Part shown: piece after piece, positions 1 to 5,033 of the stretch | How positions within the stretch are numbered: position 1 is the stretch's first letter | Layout of the letters: each line of letters begins with the position of its first letter | DNA from: an uncultured Chloroflexota bacterium | GTDB lineage: Bacteria; Chloroflexota; Anaerolineae; Caldilineales; Caldilineaceae | DNA length: 5,033 nucleotides | Reading direction: 5' to 3' | Assembly (NCBI GenBank): GCA_903879975.1 | Contig: CAIRNL010000138.1 | Location: 1-5,033, forward strand | The notes under the pieces: model-generated | The model's input: only the letters and a program-made list of their open reading frames with translations | What the model was told of the DNA's origin: nothing | Database searches by the model: none | Made by a program: the position numbers and the translations under genes

Positions 1-108
1 AATATCACGATGAGTTGTGGCCTGATCGTGATTTCACTCGCTTTTTTGGGGTTATGCATGCTGGTCGGCGCACTCGCTGCCACGTTGCTGCTAGTCACCA
101 CAGGATAA
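1..108 (+). CDS. C-terminal end of a membrane protein, 5' end outside window
   Basis: Frame 1 is open from the first base to a TAA at 106-108 and encodes about 35 residues. From the codon at 19 onward nearly all are hydrophobic (Gly, Leu, Ile, Val, Ala, Phe, with two Cys and two Met), ending Thr-Thr-Gly. This reads as one transmembrane helix at a protein's extreme C-terminus, with almost no tail after it. An ATG at 10-12 could make it a 32-residue single-helix protein, but no ribosome-binding site can be judged because the sequence begins only 9 bases earlier. A partial larger gene is the simpler reading. The family cannot be identified from one helix. The stop codon lies inside the first copy of a 14-bp tandem repeat, so the present C-terminus may have been set by the repeat. 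Confidence 0.45.
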   Translation, partial: NITMSCGLIVISLAFLGLCMLVGALAATLLLVTTG

Positions 109-142
109 GCGTAACAGGATAAGCGTAACAGGATAAGCGTAT
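101..142 (+). repeat. Three tandem copies of a 14-bp unit
   Basis: The unit CAGGATAAGCGTAA occurs at 101-114 and 115-128 exactly, and at 129-142 with one mismatch at the last base (T for A). The first copy overlaps the stop codon of the upstream membrane-protein reading frame. Fourteen is not a multiple of three, so the GATAA in each copy puts TAA in a different frame (106, 120 and 134), and the array closes all three forward frames. It has no dyad symmetry. A short array like this most simply reflects replication slippage. A protein-binding array is possible but unsupported. Confidence 0.9.
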
Positions 143-153
143 CGGTCTGTGTG

Positions 154-182
154 TTGACAGGAAAAAATACAGCCAGGAAAAT
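154..182 (+). promoter_or_regulatory. Candidate sigma-70-type promoter upstream of the carboxylase operon
   Basis: A perfect TTGACA lies at 154-159. After a 17-bp spacer comes GAAAAT at 177-182, which matches TATAAT at four of six positions. The pair sits in the most AT-rich stretch of an otherwise GC-rich window (about 158-210). It points toward the carboxylase operon and would give a leader of roughly 230 nt before the TTG start at 424. The -35 box is convincing and the -10 box is mediocre. The AT-rich patch may also simply be unselected DNA next to a gene remnant. Confidence 0.35.
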
Positions 183-204
183 TTTATTGAATTACTGAAT
201 TGTC

Positions 205-339
205 ATGAATCTTGTCTTTCAGGGAAAACCAATGCCGATGGTAGACTCACGCTTGCCGATCCAAGAGTTTCACCGCGCAATAGAGCAGGTGCCGGCTGGC
301 AAAATGTTCGGCAAGATCGTGGTCGAAGTAAATTCTTAG
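205..339 (+). pseudogene. C-terminal remnant of a zinc-type (MDR) alcohol dehydrogenase / quinone oxidoreductase
   Basis: The frame from ATG 205 to TAG 337-339 encodes 44 residues that match the final stretch of medium-chain dehydrogenase/reductases. The pattern is a 'LVFQGK' helix end, a 'DSRLPIQEFHRAIEQ' segment and the closing 'AGKMFGKIVVEV' strand. In intact family members (about 320-340 residues) this tail follows the GroES-like catalytic domain and the Rossmann NAD(P) domain. Here both are absent: an in-frame TGA lies at 196-198 and nothing MDR-like is visible in the other two forward frames from 109 to 204. I therefore call it a truncated remnant, not a small gene. No clear ribosome-binding site precedes ATG 205. 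The good conservation of the tail suggests fairly recent truncation. The exact subfamily (alcohol dehydrogenase, quinone oxidoreductase or enoyl-CoA reductase) cannot be told from the tail. Confidence 0.72.
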
Positions 340-423
340 CGACGGCTCGAGCGTTCGAGACCGATCTCCAAACGGTGCAGGCGCAGGCAGCGCAGGCCCC
401 GCTCAGAAAAAGGCAGGTAGACG
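340..423 (+). other. Leader between dehydrogenase remnant and carboxyltransferase start
   Basis: This untranslated stretch holds a small inverted repeat, CTCGA at 346-350 and TCGAG at 355-359 with a 4-nt loop. It also has three copies of GCAGGC at 377-382, 383-388 and 392-397. The inverted repeat has only 5 bp and no T-tract, so I do not call it a terminator. I see no further gene here. Confidence 0.5.
411..423 (+). promoter_or_regulatory. Ribosome-binding site for the TTG start at 424
   Basis: AGGCAGG at 411-417 ends six bases before the TTG at 424. An in-frame TAG at 418-420 overlaps the spacer, so the coding region cannot extend further upstream. The next in-frame ATG (535) would remove the conserved 'DRKAQA' N-terminal segment. 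TTG 424 is therefore the best start. Confidence 0.6.
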
Positions 424-1979
<1,556 letters not shown>

Positions 1980-1983
<4 letters not shown>

Positions 1984-2567
1984 AGCTGCCGTTGCCCGAA
2001 ATCGAGTTTGAGCTGACCGCCGATCAATACGAGAGGATGGGCTTTCCCGGACTGAAGCAGGGTGAACCGGTCAGTGTTGTACTCGACGCCGGCGTTCTGC
2101 TGCCGGATGTTTCGGCCGACAGTTGGTTCACTGTGCAGAAAGAGGCATTGCCTAGCCGCTTCGTGCGCGTGGCCCCGGCCCAATATGCCCTTGCCGGACA
2201 GATACGCGAGGCCGAATGGATCGACGAGAACGACGAGCAGACCGCCGTGCTGCTCGTCGACTGCGGCGTCGTCAGCGTGCGCCTGACCTGTGCACATCAG
2301 GCCGACGGCCGTCTGCCCTTTGGCACGTGGGAGACGCGCTACCTGAGTGGCATTGGGCGCGTACAGGGAATCTTTGAAGAGGAGTATCGCACCTATATCG
2401 GCCCGTCCACTCACCTTACTTTGTGGCATTTCCAGCGACTGGTGCTGACTCCAGGTGACCTCCATTTCGGCGCGTGGTACGAGACGCCGGAATTGATGCC
2501 GCTGCCGTTGCACTACGATCGCGTGGTCGTGACCGGCCGCGTTCATCGCGACGGACTGGGCCGCTGA
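1980..2567 (+). CDS. Uncharacterised 195-residue protein inside the carboxylase operon
   Basis: I do not recognise this protein. Its ATG overlaps the carboxyltransferase stop (ATGA), so it is probably made by translational coupling; only a weak purine run (CGGAA, about 1965-1969) could serve as its own ribosome-binding site. It has no signal peptide or membrane segment, so it is probably cytoplasmic. It is poor in Lys, rich in Asp/Glu, and has five Trp (49, 80, 117, 149, 166). Alternating hydrophobic runs at about 31-41, 88-104 and 181-188 suggest a mostly beta fold. Two Cys (95, 104) lie in one predicted strand region; there is no CxxC, nucleotide-binding or biotinyl motif. It is much longer than the actinobacterial epsilon subunits (AccE/PccE) and does not look like them. 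Its place between carboxyltransferase and biotin carboxylase suggests an accessory, assembly or regulatory subunit; that is inference from context only. Confidence 0.88.
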
Positions 2568-2650
2568 GCAACACAAGAAGCTCGCCAGGAAGGGCCGGCA
2601 GAAACTGCCAAGGAGCGCTGGGAGATCTCGAATGATAAAAGGCATCGACA
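2568..2650 (+). promoter_or_regulatory. Intergenic spacer with small hairpin and two ribosome-binding sites before biotin carboxylase
   Basis: This is the only real gap inside the operon. It contains a perfect 5-bp hairpin, GGCAG at 2597-2601 and CTGCC at 2605-2609 with loop AAA, too small and without a T-tract to be a terminator. Two Shine-Dalgarno-like runs follow, AAGGAG at 2610-2615 and GGGAG at 2620-2624. AAAAGG at 2637-2642 lies eight bases before ATG 2651 and is the best site for biotin carboxylase itself. The GGGAG run is spaced 7 nt from the ATG at 2632, which opens a short overlapping reading frame. Confidence 0.5.
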
Positions 2651-2658
2651 ATGTTTAA
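2632..2658 (+). other. Eight-codon mini-reading frame overlapping the biotin carboxylase start
   Basis: ATG 2632 opens a frame encoding MIKGIDNV that stops at TAA 2656-2658, a few bases past the biotin carboxylase ATG at 2651. It is preceded by GGGAG at 2620-2624 with a 7-nt gap. Ribosomes ending here would sit on the biotin carboxylase start and could re-initiate, so it may couple or tune translation. Nothing shows that it is translated, and a frame this short arises readily by chance. Confidence 0.25.
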
Positions 2659-4168
2659 GAAAGTATTGGTTGCCAACCGTGGGGAAATCGCCGTACGTGT
2701 GCTGCGCGCCTGTGAGGAACGCGGGATTTCCACCGTCGCCGTCTTTTCCGAGGCAGACCGGACGGCGTTGCATGTGCGCTACGCAGACGAGGCCTACCTC
2801 CTGGGGCCGGCGCCCAGCCGTGATAGCTACCTGCGCATCGACCGGATTCTCGACGCTGCCCGCAAGTCCGGCGCCGATGCAATTCATCCCGGCTATGGCT
2901 TTCTCTCCGAACGCGCGGAGTTCGCTGCCGCCTGCGCCGATGCCGGTATCACCTTCATCGGTCCCAGCGCCGACGCGATCGCCGCCATGGGCGACAAGAT
3001 TACCGCGCGCGAGACGGTGCGCAAGCGCGGCGTGCCGCTGGTTCCTGGCAGCGAGAAAGGGCTGAACGACGAAGCGCTGCTGGCGGCGGCTCAGGAGATT
3101 GGTTTCCCGCTCATGATCAAGGCCGCTGCCGGTGGCGGTGGCAAAGGGATGCGCGCCGTGCTCGACGCCGGTGCCCTGGAGAACGCCATCGGCGCAGCCC
3201 GCCGCGAGGCAATGGCCGCCTTTGGCAACGACGAAGTTTACCTGGAAAAATTGATCGCCAACGCCCGGCATATCGAGGTCCAGATCCTGGCCGATAGCCA
3301 CGGCAACACGATCCACCTGGGCGAGCGCGAATGCAGCATTCAGCGCCGCCATCAGAAGCTCATCGAAGAGGCGCCCAGTGTGGCCATCGACGAGAAAATG
3401 CGGGCAGAAATGGGCCGCGTGGCGGTGGCCGCAGCCGAGTCAGTGGGCTACGTCAACGCCGGCACGATCGAATTTCTCTTCGACAGCAAAGACAATCGCT
3501 ACTACTTCCTGGAGATGAATACTCGCATCCAGGTCGAGCACCCGGTCACCGAGTTGGTGACCGGCATCGATATCGTCAAGGAACAGATCGCCATTGCCGC
3601 CGGCCGCCGCCTGCGCTACCGTCAGGAGGATATTGTGCCCAAAGGCTGGGCCATTGAGTGCCGCATCACGGCCGAGGACCCGTTCAACAATTTCATGCCC
3701 AGCAGCGGCAAGATCACCTATTTACAGGAGCCAACCGGGCCAGGTGTCCGCGTAGAAAGCAGCCTTTACGAAGGCAGCGACATCAGCCTCTACTACGATC
3801 CCATGGTGGCCAAGCTGATCGTCTATGGCGAGAACCGCGCCGAGGCCATTCTGCGCATGCGCCGAGCACTCAGCGAATATCGAATTGCCGGCATCAAAAC
3901 CTCGATCCCGTTTCATCTGGAGATCATGGACAGCACCGAGTTCATCTGGGGCACATTCGACACTGGCTTCCTCAGTCGCCGGCGCATCGCTGCTCGACCG
4001 CCGCAGTCCGCCGAGCATGAACAACTGGCCGCCGTGGTCTCGGCGATGCTGGCCCATGAGGAAGGGCGCCTGGCGGCCGCTCACTTCGAACAGTCGCCAA
4101 ACGGCGAGACGCAGGCCAACAACTGGAAACTATCCGGACGCATGCGCGCACAGAGGGGGGCCTGGTGA
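2651..4168 (+). CDS. accC: Biotin carboxylase subunit of acyl-CoA carboxylase
   Basis: This 505-residue ATP-grasp enzyme uses ATP and bicarbonate to carboxylate biotin on the carrier protein encoded next. It aligns closely with E. coli AccC from its first residues ('VLVANRGEIAVRVLRAC', 5-21). Visible active-site residues are Lys116, Lys157 in 'IKAAAGGGGKGM' (156-167, ATP-binding glycine-rich loop), His207, Lys236 in 'QRRHQKLIEEAP', Glu274, and 'LEMNTRIQVEHP' (287-298) with Glu288, Asn290, Arg292, Val295 and Glu296. Arg338 lies in 'ECRITAEDP'. All are intact. E. coli AccC is 449 residues; here a tail of about 55 residues follows, with a charged helix-like segment (453-480) and a 'WKLSGR' motif near the end, as in biotin carboxylases of split PCC/pyruvate-carboxylase-type systems. 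The tail probably helps contact the partner subunits. The stop overlaps the carrier-protein GTG (GTGA). Pyruvate carboxylase subunit A is an alternative by sequence, excluded here by the PccB-type partner. Confidence 0.95.
   Translation: MFKKVLVANRGEIAVRVLRACEERGISTVAVFSEADRTALHVRYADEAYLLGPAPSRDSYLRIDRILDAARKSGADAIHPGYGFLSERAEFAAACADAGITFIGPSADAIAAMGDKITARETVRKRGVPLVPGSEKGLNDEALLAAAQEIGFPLMIKAAAGGGGKGMRAVLDAGALENAIGAARREAMAAFGNDEVYLEKLIANARHIEVQILADSHGNTIHLGERECSIQRRHQKLIEEAPSVAIDEKMRAEMGRVAVAAAESVGYVNAGTIEFLFDSKDNRYYFLEMNTRIQVEHPVTELVTGIDIVKEQIAIAAGRRLRYRQEDIVPKGWAIECRITAEDPFNNFMPSSGKITYLQEPTGPGVRVESSLYEGSDISLYYDPMVAKLIVYGENRAEAILRMRRALSEYRIAGIKTSIPFHLEIMDSTEFIWGTFDTGFLSRRRIAARPPQSAEHEQLAAVVSAMLAHEEGRLAAAHFEQSPNGETQANNWKLSGRMRAQRGAW
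4152..4160 (+). promoter_or_regulatory. Ribosome-binding site for the GTG start at 4165
   Basis: AGAGGGGGG at 4152-4160, inside the end of the biotin carboxylase gene, lies four or more bases before GTG 4165. With the GTGA stop/start overlap this supports GTG as the start and coupled translation, suiting the need for matched amounts of the two subunits. Confidence 0.6.
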
Positions 4169-4659
4169 AATACTTCGCACGCATCGGCAACAACGAGTAC
4201 GAAGTAGAGATCACCGATTCGCAGATCCTGCTCGACGGCGAAGCGGTGAATGTGGATATCGTGCGCAGCGGCACACCGGAACTGTACAGCGTCCTCTTTG
4301 ACGGCCATAGCCACGAACTCCTGGTCACGTCAGACCGCTTCAACTACACGGTCTCGATCCGCAGCCAACAGTTCCAGGTCCAGGTGCAGGATGAGCGCAG
4401 CCGGCGCCTGAACCAGGCACGGAAGATGCCCAGCCTCCCCGCCGGCGAGTTGGCCGTCGCCGCGCCGATTCCGGGGCTCGTCGTCAAGGTGCTCGCCGCT
4501 GTCGGCGATGCCATCGAAGAAGGCCAGCCGTTGGTCATTCTGGAGGCCATGAAGATGGAAAATGAGATTCGCTCGATGCGACCGGGCGTGATCAAATCTG
4601 TCGAAGTGGCGCCGGGCCAACGGGTCGAACAGAACGCAGTCCTCATCGTCCTCGAATAG
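4165..4659 (+). CDS. Biotin carboxyl carrier protein subunit of acyl-CoA carboxylase
   Basis: This 164-residue protein carries the biotin that shuttles the carboxyl group between biotin carboxylase and carboxyltransferase. The C-terminal biotinyl/lipoyl domain (about 96-164) has the canonical 'EAMKMENEI' at 127-135. The biotinylated residue is Lys130 (codon 4552-4554), 34 residues from the C-terminus as usual. It is preceded by 'APIPGLVVKVLAAVGDAIEEGQ' in two parts, 'APIPGLVVKV' (100-109) and 'VGDAIEEGQ' (113-121), the typical opening hairpin. Residues 1-80 are a beta-rich N-terminal domain with repeated short strands and 'DG' turns, resembling the BT (biotin carboxylase-carboxyltransferase contact) region of fused PCC alpha chains. 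The linker (81-98) is short and lacks the Pro/Ala-rich run of many carriers. The start is GTG, overlapping the upstream stop. Biotinylation would need a BirA-type ligase encoded elsewhere. Confidence 0.95.
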   Translation: MKYFARIGNNEYEVEITDSQILLDGEAVNVDIVRSGTPELYSVLFDGHSHELLVTSDRFNYTVSIRSQQFQVQVQDERSRRLNQARKMPSLPAGELAVAAPIPGLVVKVLAAVGDAIEEGQPLVILEAMKMENEIRSMRPGVIKSVEVAPGQRVEQNAVLIVLE

Positions 4660-4687
4660 CCGGTCGGGCTGGGCGGACAGACGTCGT

Positions 4688-5033
4688 ATGGCGCTCCGCG
4701 CGTCGCAGATCACCACGATCCAGTGGATTGGGCGCACGCTGCTCATCTGGCTCATTGAACTGGTGACCGTGGTGATTGTCGCTGCCGCCATCGGCGGCGT
4801 GCAGCTGGCCGACCTATGGTCGGCTGTGCAGTTCACTGCCTTTGTCGGCATCCTTAATGCGTTGCTGTGGCCGGTGCTGGCCCGGCTGACGCTGCCCTTC
4901 CTGGTGTTCAGTTTCGGCTTTTTCACCTTTGTCCTCAACGGCCTGGTCTTCTGGATCGGCGGCCAGTTGGTGCCCGGCATTCATTTCAATCACTACGGCT
5001 ACGCAGTGCTCGCAGCCGTTGCGGTGACCGTTG
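4688..5033 (+). CDS. Phage holin family / DUF360-like (PF04020) membrane protein, 3' end outside window
   Basis: The frame from ATG 4688 is open to the window edge, giving 115 residues. It shows hydrophobic segments at about 14-36, 46-64 and 69-92, with a fourth beginning near 103, a multi-pass inner-membrane pattern. 'GILNALLWPVLARLTLP' (54-70), followed by a Gly/Phe-rich helix, an Asn (84) and 'LVPGIHF' (94-100), is the signature layout of PF04020 ('mycobacterial 4-TMS phage holin', formerly DUF360). Despite the name, members are mostly chromosomal genes of unknown role, so this is not evidence of a prophage. It lies 28 bp after the carrier-protein stop on the same strand with no visible terminator, so read-through transcription is likely. 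The ribosome-binding site is weak (GGGCGGACAG at 4671-4680), which leaves some doubt about the start; no in-frame ATG/GTG/TTG lies between the previous stop and 4688. Confidence 0.8.
   Translation, partial: MALRASQITTIQWIGRTLLIWLIELVTVVIVAAAIGGVQLADLWSAVQFTAFVGILNALLWPVLARLTLPFLVFSFGFFTFVLNGLVFWIGGQLVPGIHFNHYGYAVLAAVAVTV

Noticed and set aside
346..359. Inverted repeat CTCGA-GCGT-TCGAG just after the dehydrogenase remnant's stop, considered as a terminator
   Set aside because: The stem is only 5 bp and there is no downstream T-tract, so it does not qualify as an intrinsic terminator.
4688..5033. Prophage signal from the 'phage holin family' protein
   Set aside because: PF04020 is a widespread chromosomal family, and no other phage gene, integrase or attachment site is visible in the window.

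Overview
The window carries one compact, same-strand operon for a biotin-dependent acyl-CoA carboxylase, with an uncharacterised gene inside it. The layout is a carboxyltransferase (CT, PccB-type, 424-1983), an unknown 195-residue protein (1980-2567), a biotin carboxylase (BC, 2651-4168) and a biotin carboxyl carrier protein (BCCP, 4165-4659). The genes are tightly packed. CT and the unknown gene share an ATGA stop/start overlap, BC and BCCP share a GTGA overlap, and only 83 bp separate the unknown gene from BC. BC would carboxylate the biotin on BCCP using ATP and bicarbonate, and CT would move the carboxyl group to an acyl-CoA, most likely propionyl-CoA and/or acetyl-CoA. All catalytic signatures I could check are intact, so the enzyme looks functional.

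Upstream (1-423) is a scrambled region. It holds the last codons of a hydrophobic (membrane) protein, then three tandem copies of a 14-bp unit that begin on that gene's stop codon and place TAA in all three forward frames. An AT-rich patch with a perfect TTGACA box follows, and then a 44-codon C-terminal remnant of a zinc-type (MDR) alcohol dehydrogenase/quinone oxidoreductase whose catalytic body is missing. Downstream (4688 to the window edge) is the start of a multi-pass membrane protein resembling the PF04020 'phage holin 4 / DUF360' family, which despite its name is a common chromosomal family.

The DNA is GC-rich and uses TTG, GTG and ATG starts. BC and BCCP are separate polypeptides and CT is PccB-type rather than AccA/AccD. 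This arrangement is common in Chloroflexota (Caldilinea/Anaerolineae-like) and some other non-proteobacterial phyla and archaea. The Chloroflexota assignment is an impression from protein style, not a demonstrated placement.

The best candidate for something undescribed is the 195-residue protein translationally coupled to CT. It has no domain I recognise, and its position suggests an accessory or structural subunit of the carboxylase, analogous in placement (not in sequence) to the small extra subunits of actinobacterial and haloarchaeal carboxylases. I see no CRISPR array, tRNA, rRNA, insertion sequence or convincing intrinsic terminator.
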